Numbered from the stretch's first letter, positions 1-5,190 are shown. The stretch is DNA of 5,190 nt from an uncultured Fusobacterium sp. (GCA_900543175.1 UQQO01000142.1:1-5190), one strand, 5' to 3'. The notes: generated by a model not told the origin, from the sequence alone. Numbers and translations are program-made.

Positions 1-4
1 ATAA

Positions 5-33
5 TTGACTTTAAATTGTTTTTCTGATATAAC
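5..33 (+). promoter_or_regulatory. Sigma-70 type promoter of the flavodoxin-exbB-exbD-tonB operon
   Basis: A -35 hexamer TTGACT (5-10, five of six consensus bases) is followed by a 17-base spacer and a -10 hexamer TATAAC (28-33, five of six). A TG one base upstream of the -10 (25-26) makes it an extended -10 element. The predicted transcript start is near 40, giving a leader of about 30 bases. All four downstream genes are closely spaced and lack an obvious internal promoter, so this probably drives the whole operon. The call rests on consensus matching only. Confidence 0.72.
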
Positions 34-41
34 TTAACTGA

Positions 42-53
42 ATTAAATTTAAT
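42..53. repeat. 12-bp perfect palindrome in the operon leader
   Basis: ATTAAATTTAAT reads the same on both strands and lies just downstream of the predicted transcript start and upstream of the ribosome binding site. Its position would suit a repressor operator. However, it consists only of A and T, so chance occurrence is quite possible. It does not look like a classical Fur box. Confidence 0.25.
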
Positions 54-57
54 CAAC

Positions 58-62
58 GGAGG
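58..62 (+). promoter_or_regulatory. Ribosome binding site of the flavodoxin gene
   Basis: A perfect GGAGG lies 9 bases before the ATG at 72 and fixes that start; there is no competing upstream start in frame. Confidence 0.85.
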
Positions 63-71
63 TTACTTAAT

Positions 72-578
72 ATGAAAACATTAATTACTTACTCAACAAA
101 AACAGGAAATACTAAAAAGGTAGCAGAGGCAATTTCAAAAGCTATTATAAATAGTGAAATTATGGATATAGCAGATGTGCAAAATTTAGATTATGATCTA
201 ATAATTGTAGGAACTTGGATTGATAAAGGAACAGCAGATGCAAAAGCTCTTAAATTTATAAATGGAATAAAAGATAAGAATACAGCATTTTTCTTTACAT
301 TGGGAGCTTACCCAGATTCAAAACATGCTCAAGATTGCATTGATAATATTACAAAGCTATTTACTGATAATGGAAACAAAGTTTTAGGACATTATCACTG
401 TCAAGGAGCTATTGATCCTAAACTAATAGAGATGATGAGAACTAAATTCTCTCCTGATCATCCACATGGACCAAACCCAGAAAGAATCAAAAGATGGTCA
501 GATGCTAGTACTCACCCAGATCAAAATGATTTAGATAACGCATATAACTATTTTAAAAATTTTATTGAAAGATTTTAG
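72..578 (+). CDS. Flavodoxin-family protein, HmuF/FldH-like (probable FMN and haem handling)
   Basis: A complete 168-residue cytoplasmic flavodoxin-fold protein. The FMN phosphate loop is plain at residues 8-14 (STKTGNT). Later loops at about 47-56 (GTWIDKGTAD) and 76-86 (around GAYPDSKHA) are placed to contact the flavin. After the core comes an extra helical segment (about 105-150) with CQG at 110-112, an HPHGP motif at 130-134, and H148, which short flavodoxins lack. Known for relatives: HmuF and FldH of Fusobacterium nucleatum bind FMN and haem, carry a helical cap with a histidine haem ligand, pass haem to the radical-SAM enzyme HmuW and reduce anaerobilin. I infer that H130 or H132 is the matching ligand. 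The gene heads an operon with exbB, exbD and tonB, 21 bases upstream of exbB, which fits a haem-uptake role. A general electron-carrier flavodoxin or a BilS-type protein remains possible. Flavodoxin fold: confident. Haem function: moderate. Confidence 0.85.
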   Translation: MKTLITYSTKTGNTKKVAEAISKAIINSEIMDIADVQNLDYDLIIVGTWIDKGTADAKALKFINGIKDKNTAFFFTLGAYPDSKHAQDCIDNITKLFTDNGNKVLGHYHCQGAIDPKLIEMMRTKFSPDHPHGPNPERIKRWSDASTHPDQNDLDNAYNYFKNFIERF

Positions 579-586
579 TGAGTTTT

Positions 587-591
587 GGAGG
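587..591 (+). promoter_or_regulatory. Ribosome binding site of exbB (decides the start)
   Basis: GGAGG lies 8 bases before the ATG at 600. An in-frame TTG at 585 would extend the protein by five residues (MEEKK), but that codon directly abuts this site and would have no ribosome binding site of its own. The ATG at 600 is therefore preferred, with an adjacent ATG at 603 as the second choice. Confidence 0.8.
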
Positions 592-599
592 AGAAAAAG

Positions 600-1220
600 A
601 TGATGTATTATTTTCAAGTGGGAGGTCCATTGATGTGGATTCTTCTAGTTTTATCAATAATTTCAACAACTGTAATTCTTGAAAGATTATTTTTCTTTTT
701 TAAAAGTGAAAAATCTTTAAATAGAAACTTTAGAAGGGATATAGTTTTAGCAGTTTCTAACAAGGATATGTGTAAAATAGTTGAACTTTGTGATAAGGAA
801 AAAAATGCTGTTGGTTGTTCTATCAAACAGTTTGTTTGTAGAGGGGATATATGCTCTCCAATTCCAAAGGAGTTTCATAAATATGAACAATTGATTAAAG
901 AGATACAGATGGACGAGATCTCTCCCCTTGAAAAGAGATTACATATTTTAGGAATTATAGCTCATATTGCACCTATGCTTGGACTTTTAGGAACAGTTAC
1001 TGGAATGATTGATGCTTTTAAAGATCTTTCACAATTTGGAGCAGGGGATCCTACCCTTGTTGCTGATAGTATATCTAAGGCTCTTATTACCACAGCAGCT
1101 GGGCTTTCAATAGCTATTCCAGCACTTGTTGTTTATAACTTATTAACTAAGAAAATTGAAGAGATTGAAGAAGAGATTGACAAGATAACAACAAATGTTA
1201 TCAATATTGTAAGGGGATAA
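600..1220 (+). CDS. exbB: MotA/TolQ/ExbB proton channel family protein (ExbB)
   Basis: A 206-residue inner-membrane protein that would form the pentameric channel around ExbD and power TonB with proton-motive force. Three membrane segments are visible: about 9-28, 114-136 (with APMLGLLGTVTGMI) and 158-181 (ALITTAAGLSIAIPALVVYN). Long cytoplasmic stretches separate them, and the C-terminal helix is rich in Glu and Lys (184-195). The family motifs GLLGTVTGMI and ALITTAAGL...AIPA are intact. T165 matches E. coli ExbB T181, but the residue matching E176 is lysine (K160) by motif alignment. All five cysteines (58, 64, 73, 80, 85) cluster in the first cytoplasmic loop. The gene lies between the flavodoxin and exbD genes, with its stop codon one base before the exbD start. 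TolQ or MotA-like roles are less likely because exbD and tonB follow directly. Confidence 0.92.
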   Translation: MMYYFQVGGPLMWILLVLSIISTTVILERLFFFFKSEKSLNRNFRRDIVLAVSNKDMCKIVELCDKEKNAVGCSIKQFVCRGDICSPIPKEFHKYEQLIKEIQMDEISPLEKRLHILGIIAHIAPMLGLLGTVTGMIDAFKDLSQFGAGDPTLVADSISKALITTAAGLSIAIPALVVYNLLTKKIEEIEEEIDKITTNVINIVRG

Positions 1221-1221
1221 G

Positions 1222-1623
1222 ATGGCAAGATATAAGAAAAAAAGAGCACTTTTGACTCCAGATTTAACACCTTTAATAGATGTAGTTTTTCTTCTTCTAA
1301 TATTTTTTATAGTTTCTAGTACATTTAATAAGTATGGAAGTATAAAGGTTGAACTGCCAACTTCTACTATGGAAATTGTAAAAGATGCTGAAAATGAAGC
1401 TCTTGAAATAATTATTGATAAGGATAATAGATATTTTATTAACTATAAAGAGGATAAAAAAAGAGAGGTTACTTTTGAAGAATTAGATAGTTACTTAATT
1501 TCAGAGGTGAAAAGTGTTGCTATTACTGGGGATAAAAATTTGAAATATCAAAATATTATAGATGTTGTTTCAAAGGTCAAAAATCATGGGATAGAAAATT
1601 TAGGGATAAATTTCTATGAGTAA
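1222..1623 (+). CDS. exbD: Biopolymer transporter ExbD
   Basis: A 133-residue inner-membrane protein and partner of ExbB in the TonB energising complex. It has a short basic cytoplasmic N-terminus (ARYKKKR), the family motif DLTPLIDVVFLLLIFF (14-29) and a single membrane helix at about 19-36. D20 matches the essential membrane aspartate D25 of E. coli ExbD. The IKVELP segment (41-46) and a periplasmic alpha/beta domain to the end follow, including the usual ITGDK (101-105) and a late helix. Length is normal for the family. AAGGGG at 1211-1216 serves as the ribosome binding site, inside the end of exbB, which indicates translational coupling. The protein has no cysteines. The TonB gene directly downstream favours ExbD over the paralogue TolR. 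Confidence 0.94.
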   Translation: MARYKKKRALLTPDLTPLIDVVFLLLIFFIVSSTFNKYGSIKVELPTSTMEIVKDAENEALEIIIDKDNRYFINYKEDKKREVTFEELDSYLISEVKSVAITGDKNLKYQNIIDVVSKVKNHGIENLGINFYE

Positions 1624-1628
1624 AAGTT

Positions 1629-1634
1629 AAGGTG
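1629..1634 (+). promoter_or_regulatory. Ribosome binding site of tonB (decides the start)
   Basis: AAGGTG is 5 bases before the ATG at 1640. The in-frame GTG at 1634 overlaps this site and would add only two residues, so ATG 1640 is the better start. Confidence 0.65.
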
Positions 1635-1639
1635 TGAAA

Positions 1640-2371
1640 ATGAGATATTTTATTTTAGCATTAATTGTTCATGGATTGCTTTTTCTTAAACTCTCTATCA
1701 ATAGAGTTAGAAAACCAAATCCACCTATAAAACAAAGTGTAGCAATAGAGTTTCACCAGATAAAAGCCTCACACACTCCAGTGACTCCACCTGCTGAAAT
1801 AGTTGCTCCAATAGTTGAGCAGCCTCCTAAACAAGAGGTTGTAAAAGAGAAACCTGTGGAAAAGAAAGTTGTAGAGAAGAAAGAGCCTATAAAGAAAGAA
1901 AGTTTACAACCTAAGAAAAGTGTGAAGAAAAAAGCTGCAAAGAAAGAGGCTGTAAAACAAGAGATTGAACCTGCTTCAGTTTCTGAAACTTCAAGTGCTC
2001 CTACTGAAAAAACTAGTGGTTCTAGCATTCCAAGTGGAGATAAAATTTTACAAAACAATGGTGATGGAACTTACACAGCACTTTCTAATAATGGGATTAA
2101 ATATAAGATTATAAAAGAGATAGCCCCTGACTACCCTAAACAAGCTGAAACTATAAGATATAGAAAGAGAGTTATTGTTAAAGCTAAATTTTTAGTTGAT
2201 GAAAAGGGAGAGGTGCAAAATATAACTATTGTCCAATCTCATAAGAAATTGGGATTTGATGATTCTGTTATATCAGCATTGAAAAAATGGAAGTTTGCTC
2301 CTATACATTATAACAATGAAATAATAAAAGTTTACTTTCAAAAAGAATTTGTTTTTGAGAGTAAGAAATAA
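1640..2371 (+). CDS. tonB: Energy transducer TonB
   Basis: A 243-residue protein spanning the periplasm, which links the ExbB-ExbD motor to TonB-dependent outer-membrane receptors. The N-terminal membrane anchor (about 3-19) has H11, matching the key histidine of the E. coli SxxxH motif, although the serine position is alanine (A7). A long linker rich in Pro, Lys and Glu follows (about 45-113), starting with proline-rich stretches (PVTPPAE, EQPPKQE) and changing to dense KK/KE repeats, then a Ser/Thr-rich part (114-132). The C-terminal TonB domain (about 153-240) has the YP pair (165-166), the VIVKAKFLVDEKGEVQNI strand region and FDDSVISALKKWKFAPI (206-222), all typical of the family. Last gene of the operon, 16 bases after exbD and followed by a terminator. 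The ligand cannot be read from TonB itself; haem is suggested only by the flavodoxin at the head of the operon. Confidence 0.93.
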   Translation: MRYFILALIVHGLLFLKLSINRVRKPNPPIKQSVAIEFHQIKASHTPVTPPAEIVAPIVEQPPKQEVVKEKPVEKKVVEKKEPIKKESLQPKKSVKKKAAKKEAVKQEIEPASVSETSSAPTEKTSGSSIPSGDKILQNNGDGTYTALSNNGIKYKIIKEIAPDYPKQAETIRYRKRVIVKAKFLVDEKGEVQNITIVQSHKKLGFDDSVISALKKWKFAPIHYNNEIIKVYFQKEFVFESKK

Positions 2372-2381
2372 CCTTCCAAAC

Positions 2382-2413
2382 TAAAAGAGAGTGTACACCT
2401 ACACTCTCTTTTA
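2382..2413. terminator. Bidirectional intrinsic terminator between tonB and the convergent glucosaminidase gene
   Basis: A perfect 14-bp inverted repeat (2382-2395 with 2400-2413) has a four-base CACC loop. The stem runs from A/T-rich ends to GAGAGTG, so a U-rich stretch forms at the 3' side in either direction. It lies 10 bases past the tonB stop and 25 bases past the stop of the - strand gene, so it should serve both convergent transcripts. Confidence 0.88.
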
Positions 2414-2438
2414 ACTTTTCTCTATTTTTATCTTTAAA

Positions 2439-3287
2439 TTAAATATCGTATTTCTCAAATTCATTATACTCTAAAGTTTTTTGAACTTTCTCTACATATT
2501 TAGTCCCCTCTTCAGAGTATTTAATCAATCCATGAGCCACTTCACTAGGTGACTTATCTTCATTTAACAATTTTCTAACTGCCTTATAAGCATCTGAAAC
2601 AGAGATAGTAATAACTATATCCTTTACAGACTCTTCAATTGTATCATATTTTCTTAAATGTGGGACAAACCCATTCTCTCTAACTCCATTAGCAGCTATT
2701 CTAGGTTCATTAGGGTTAGTTGACCACATTCCAAAAATATTATTTCCCTCCCTAAAAAATCTCGATGTTCCCCAACCACTTTCCAATGCTCCTTGAGTTA
2801 GGATCAAAGAGGCTGGATATATAACCATCTTTCCTTGAAGTTCTTTCCAGTTTCCATATTCAACTTTATATGTTTTGAAAAGTCCCTCACAAAACTCTCT
2901 CTCTTCTGGAGTCAATTCCTCTTTTACAGCTAATTTTTCAACAATAGCTTTATTTTCCTTTATCTCCTCATGCACCTCATTTATAGCAGGTAAAAGCATA
3001 TCAACAAAGGCTTTTTTTCTTTCAACAGAAGATAATTCTCTTAAATCTATCTCCTTTTGAACATAATCACTATTTTTTTCTTCCTTTTGTGTAGCTTTTG
3101 CAACTTCTTTTTTTGGTATTTCAAGGTTGTCTATCTCATTGCTAACTATTTTTTCTTCACTCTTAACTTCTTCAGTTTTAACTTTTTCAATAATATTTGT
3201 TTGATTTAAAAAATTCTTTTGAACTTTAAATCCAAAGATAAAAAATAGAGAAAACATTCCTATAAATAGTACTAACTTCTTATTCAT
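2439..3287 (-). CDS. Membrane-anchored Bax-like glucosaminidase domain protein (peptidoglycan hydrolase)
   Basis: A 282-residue cell-envelope protein. A hydrophobic segment (about 5-20) after MNKK acts as a signal or anchor; no clear cleavage site is seen, so anchoring is likely. A charged Lys/Glu-rich linker (about 32-80) precedes a helical region (82-150, with FVDMLLPAINEV) and the catalytic domain (about 150-280). The core YPASLILTQGALESGWGTSRF with EGNNIFGMW is typical of E. coli Bax and related N-acetylglucosaminidases. E169 in ALESGWG is the expected catalytic acid. These enzymes cleave peptidoglycan glycan strands at N-acetylglucosamine. The start is ATG at 3287, with AGGAG seven bases upstream (3295-3299). 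A longer in-frame start at 3356 would add 23 residues, spanning the predicted promoter and placing charged sequence before the signal segment, so it is rejected. It is a single-gene unit with its own promoter and a shared terminator. Domain: confident. Precise substrate: not shown. Confidence 0.87.
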   Translation of the reverse strand: MNKKLVLFIGMFSLFFIFGFKVQKNFLNQTNIIEKVKTEEVKSEEKIVSNEIDNLEIPKKEVAKATQKEEKNSDYVQKEIDLRELSSVERKKAFVDMLLPAINEVHEEIKENKAIVEKLAVKEELTPEEREFCEGLFKTYKVEYGNWKELQGKMVIYPASLILTQGALESGWGTSRFFREGNNIFGMWSTNPNEPRIAANGVRENGFVPHLRKYDTIEESVKDIVITISVSDAYKAVRKLLNEDKSPSEVAHGLIKYSEEGTKYVEKVQKTLEYNEFEKYDI

Positions 3288-3294
3288 AATTTCT

Positions 3295-3299
3295 CTCCT
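3295..3299 (-). promoter_or_regulatory. Ribosome binding site of the glucosaminidase gene (decides the start)
   Basis: AGGAG on the - strand, seven bases before the ATG at 3287. It supports this start over the in-frame upstream start at 3356, which lies upstream of the predicted transcript start. Confidence 0.8.
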
Positions 3300-3323
3300 A
3301 TTAAAAATAATTTTTTCTGATAT

Positions 3324-3352
3324 AGTATACTTTATTTTATAAAAAAAGTAAA
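3324..3352 (-). promoter_or_regulatory. Sigma-70 type promoter of the glucosaminidase gene
   Basis: On the - strand, TTTACT (3352-3347) is separated by 17 bases from TATACT (3329-3324); each matches the consensus at four or five of six positions and the spacing is ideal. The transcript would begin near 3317, leaving a leader of about 30 bases before the ATG at 3287. Confidence 0.72.
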
Positions 3353-3543
3353 GCATTTTTTAAGTTGTTATGTTCTCTAATTCTACTTTTACTATTTTTA
3401 AACTCTTTCAGCTTTGCTTTTTTCAAACACTTTATTCTAATTCTGTCACTTTTCTTACAATTTTAAAACTTGAGAAAATTTGATTTTTATTTTGAAAAAT
3501 TTCTCTTGTTTTTAAAGAAATTCATTTAATTTTACAAAAGAAA
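3353..3543. other. A+T-rich intergenic stretch, no convincing gene
   Basis: This lies between the glucosaminidase promoter and the cobQ terminator, within a gene-free gap of about 295 bases (3288-3582). It is strongly pyrimidine-rich on the + strand. The only open frame of note is 37 codons from 3370 on the + strand, without a ribosome binding site. The one structured element is the imperfect inverted repeat at 3461-3517, listed separately. Confidence 0.6.
3461..3517. repeat. Long imperfect inverted repeat in the intergenic region
   Basis: Paired blocks, from outside in, are: TTT (3462-3464) with AAA (3514-3516); AAAAC (3465-3469) with GTTTT (3508-3512); a symmetric TT/TT internal loop; GAGAAA (3472-3477) with TTTCTC (3500-3505); then TTT with AAA after a small asymmetric loop. 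One base (T3513) is bulged. The loop is A/T-rich. It could be a hairpin in RNA from either strand or a cruciform-like site. Its role is unknown, and low complexity inflates such matches. Confidence 0.4.
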
Positions 3544-3567
3544 AAAGCACAAAATTAATTGTGCTTT
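3541..3567 (-). terminator. Intrinsic terminator of cobQ
   Basis: A 9-bp perfect stem (AAAGCACAA 3544-3552 with TTGTGCTTT 3559-3567) with a six-base loop. On the - strand it is followed by a run of U residues, because 3541-3546 are all A on the + strand. It lies 15 bases past the cobQ stop codon. Confidence 0.85.
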
Positions 3568-3582
3568 GTAAACTAATTATAA

Positions 3583-5076
3583 TTAACCTAAAATTTTATA
3601 GATCTCTTCTATACTAAGATTTGCCCTCAAATGATCAGCAAGTTTATCATATTCTCTCTCTTTAAAATCAGTAAAAGAGAAACTCTCATCAATAGGAGCA
3701 AGTCCTTTTCTCCTTCTAATATTATTTAAAAACTTTCTTGTAAACTCTTCATTATCAAAAATACCATGAATATATGTTCCAAAACTGTTTTCTTTAGCTA
3801 TAAAAATAAGATTATCTTCAGTAGTCAAATTAACTTCATTTCCCTTAGTAACCCCTTGATGAATCTCATAACCTTTTACAACTAAACCATTACACCCCTC
3901 TAACAATGGTGACTCTATTTTAGAAAGAGTTTTCTCAACTTGATGAGTGTATTTCACCTTCTCCATAGTTGTAACTGTGTCTAAAATTCCAAATCCAGCT
4001 GTTTTTTCAAAGTTACTTTCAATATGATGAGGATCAAAAATCTCTTTTCCTAACATTTGGAAACCACCACAAATACCTACAACTGTTGTTCCTTTACTAT
4101 GTAACTCCTTAATTTTATCAAAAATTCCATTAGCTTTTAACATCTCAAGATCTGTAATAGTATTTTTACTTCCTGGAAGTATTATAATATCTTCATTTCC
4201 CAACTCTTTAACATCATATACATAGTTTAAAGCAACATCAGGATATTGACTTAAAGCATCAAAATCTGTATAGTTAGACATCTTATTTGTCCTAATTACA
4301 CTTATATTTATATCTTTTTTCTCATTTGTGTTAGTAGTTAATTTTTTAGCTAAAACATCCTCTTCCTCTATATTTAAATTTATATATGGAACAACTCCCA
4401 ACACTTTAATATCCAATCCTTCAGCTTGAAGTCTATCTTCAAACATCTTTATTCCAGGTTTTAAAAGCTCAACATCCCCTCTAAATTTGTTGATTATAAC
4501 ACCTTTTATTCTCTTTCTATCCTTTTCATCAAGAAGAGCAATATTTCCATAAAGTGAGGCAAAAACTCCACCTATTTCAATATTTCCAACTAGGATAACT
4601 GGAGCATCAATAAGTTCAGCCATTCCCATATTAACTAAATCCCATTGACGAAGATTAATCTCTGCTGGACTACCCCCACCTTCTAAAACTCCTATATCGA
4701 AGTTATCCTCTATAATCTTATAATTTCTCTTTGCTATCTCCTTTAATTTTGCAGAATTTGAAAAATAGTCAACAGCATTCATATTTTTAGCTGGAACACC
4801 CTCAATTATAATTTGTGAGTTATTATCTGAATTTGGCTTTAAAAGAATAGGGTTCATAAAAGCTCTTGGCAACTCTTTAGCAGCCTCAGCTTGAACAACT
4901 TGAGCTCTTCCCATCTCCAAACCATCAATATCAACAAATGAGTTCAATGCCATGTTTTGTGATTTAAATGGAGAAACTCTATACCCATCTTGTGCAAAAA
5001 TTCTGCATAGTCCTGCTGTTATAATGCTTTTTCCTACTGAAGAACCTGTCCCCTGTATCATAACTTTTTTGTGCAT
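3583..5076 (-). CDS. cobQ: Adenosylcobyric acid synthase, glutamine-hydrolysing (CobQ/CbiP)
   Basis: A 497-residue cytoplasmic enzyme of cobalamin synthesis that, as known for the family, uses ATP and glutamine to amidate four carboxylates (b, d, e, g) of adenosylcobyrinic acid a,c-diamide. The N-terminal ATP-binding domain has QGTGSSVGKS (8-17), followed by PFKSQNMALNS (36-46) and GRAQVVQAEAA (56-66). EGGGSPAEINL (132-142) is also typical. The C-terminal glutamine amidotransferase domain has the nucleophile C336 in GICGGFQMLG, the KGYEIHQG segment (401-408) and H437 in GTYIHGIF. All catalytic elements appear intact and the length is normal. The start is ATG at 5076, with GAGGTG six bases upstream; an in-frame GTG at 5085 overlaps that site and would add only MFF. 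No other cobalamin gene is visible in the window. The gene is also called cbiP in anaerobic-pathway organisms. Confidence 0.95.
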   Translation of the reverse strand: MHKKVMIQGTGSSVGKSIITAGLCRIFAQDGYRVSPFKSQNMALNSFVDIDGLEMGRAQVVQAEAAKELPRAFMNPILLKPNSDNNSQIIIEGVPAKNMNAVDYFSNSAKLKEIAKRNYKIIEDNFDIGVLEGGGSPAEINLRQWDLVNMGMAELIDAPVILVGNIEIGGVFASLYGNIALLDEKDRKRIKGVIINKFRGDVELLKPGIKMFEDRLQAEGLDIKVLGVVPYINLNIEEEDVLAKKLTTNTNEKKDINISVIRTNKMSNYTDFDALSQYPDVALNYVYDVKELGNEDIIILPGSKNTITDLEMLKANGIFDKIKELHSKGTTVVGICGGFQMLGKEIFDPHHIESNFEKTAGFGILDTVTTMEKVKYTHQVEKTLSKIESPLLEGCNGLVVKGYEIHQGVTKGNEVNLTTEDNLIFIAKENSFGTYIHGIFDNEEFTRKFLNNIRRRKGLAPIDESFSFTDFKEREYDKLADHLRANLSIEEIYKILG

Positions 5077-5082
5077 AAAAAA

Positions 5083-5088
5083 CACCTC
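5083..5088 (-). promoter_or_regulatory. Ribosome binding site of cobQ (decides the start)
   Basis: GAGGTG on the - strand, six bases before the ATG at 5076. The alternative GTG start at 5085 lies inside this site. Confidence 0.75.
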
Positions 5089-5105
5089 GATTAAATAATT
5101 AGTAC

Positions 5106-5125
5106 AATTTATGGTATCATAAATT
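5106..5125. repeat. 8-4-8 inverted repeat, operator-like, upstream of cobQ
   Basis: AATTTATG (5106-5113) and CATAAATT (5118-5125) are perfect reverse complements around a GTAT spacer. The element covers the proposed -10 region of cobQ, the usual place for a repressor dimer site. It also overlaps the stop codon of the possible upstream partial gene. No specific regulator can be named from the sequence. Confidence 0.5.
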
Positions 5126-5140
5126 ATATTGATATTTCAA
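5111..5140 (-). promoter_or_regulatory. Possible promoter of cobQ
   Basis: On the - strand, TTGAAA (5140-5135) is followed after 18 bases by TACCAT (5116-5111), preceded by TGA to make an extended -10. Transcription would start near 5104, giving a leader of under 30 bases. A perfect TATAAT also occurs nearby on the same strand (5130-5125) but has only a weak -35. If the partial gene upstream is real, cobQ may instead be read from a promoter outside the window. Confidence 0.4.
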
Positions 5141-5190
5141 CTATAATTTCTATTTTCCCATTCGATATTTGAGCATCTTCAATACTTTGT
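5124..5190 (-). CDS. Possible 3' end of an unidentified gene, cut by the window edge
   Basis: On the - strand an open frame enters from the window edge and runs 21 codons to TAA (5126-5124). It reads SIEDAQISNGKIEIIVEISI at its end. Its composition, alternating charged and beta-branched residues, looks like a real protein tail rather than random A+T-rich DNA. The stretch is too short to recognise a family. If real, it ends 47 bases before cobQ on the same strand and could be co-transcribed with it. A second frame is also open for 13 codons here, so this is tentative. Confidence 0.35.
   Translation of the reverse strand, partial: QSIEDAQISNGKIEIIVEISI

Noticed and set aside
1..60. Fur box upstream of the operon
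   Set aside because: Iron or haem control would be expected for this operon, but no convincing GATAAT-type repeat array is present. The only palindrome (42-53) is pure A/T and does not match.
614..826. 70-codon open frame on the - strand inside exbB
   Set aside because: It is fully antisense to a clear ExbB reading frame, has no ribosome binding site of note and resembles no family I recognise.
1753..2058. 101-codon open frame on the - strand inside tonB
   Set aside because: It is the antisense reading of the Lys/Glu-rich linker, which yields a low-complexity Phe/Ser/Thr-rich product; an artefact of composition.
2875..3060. 61-codon open frame on the + strand inside the glucosaminidase gene
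   Set aside because: Antisense to a well-supported gene, Ser/Phe-rich, and without its own expression signals.
3370..3483. 37-codon open frame on the + strand in the intergenic region
   Set aside because: There is no ribosome binding site before its ATG, it is rich in Phe, Thr and Leu as expected of T-rich noncoding DNA, and it runs into the inverted repeat.
5077..5190. Cobalamin riboswitch upstream of cobQ
   Set aside because: The visible upstream sequence is very A+T-rich and shows no conserved B12-box-like segment or multi-stem structure. One could still lie beyond the window edge.

Overview
The window looks like a piece of a low-GC anaerobe chromosome, most likely a Fusobacteriota member such as Fusobacterium. 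This is an inference from the very A+T-rich codon use, strong GGAGG-type ribosome binding sites in a species that nonetheless has a TonB system (so an outer membrane), and a flavodoxin resembling the haem-handling flavodoxins HmuF and FldH of Fusobacterium nucleatum. No mobile element, tRNA, rRNA or CRISPR array was seen.

Left part, + strand (5-2413): a four-gene operon. A good extended -10 promoter precedes a 168-residue flavodoxin-fold protein, an ExbB/TolQ-type proton channel subunit, an ExbD-type subunit and a TonB protein. The genes are 1 to 21 bases apart and the operon ends in a perfect 14-bp hairpin. ExbB, ExbD and TonB together carry proton-motive force to outer-membrane receptors for haem, iron complexes or cobalamin. 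The flavodoxin in first position suggests that the imported substrate is haem and that the operon couples uptake to anaerobic haem breakdown. No receptor gene lies in the window.

Middle (2439-3352), - strand: a convergent, singly transcribed gene for a membrane-anchored Bax-like glucosaminidase (peptidoglycan hydrolase), with its own clear promoter. It shares the bidirectional terminator with tonB. About 295 bases without a gene follow (3288-3582). They hold this promoter, a long imperfect inverted repeat, and the terminator of the next gene.

Right part (3583-5190), - strand: adenosylcobyric acid synthase (CobQ/CbiP), complete, with its terminator. Upstream of it are a possible promoter overlapped by an 8-4-8 inverted repeat, and possibly the tail of another - strand gene running off the window edge. 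No cobalamin riboswitch is visible next to it.

There is no clear new system here. The points most worth a second look are the flavodoxin-TonB operon, the cysteine cluster and the lysine in the ExbB channel helix, the 57-base inverted repeat, and the operator-like palindrome at the cobQ promoter.
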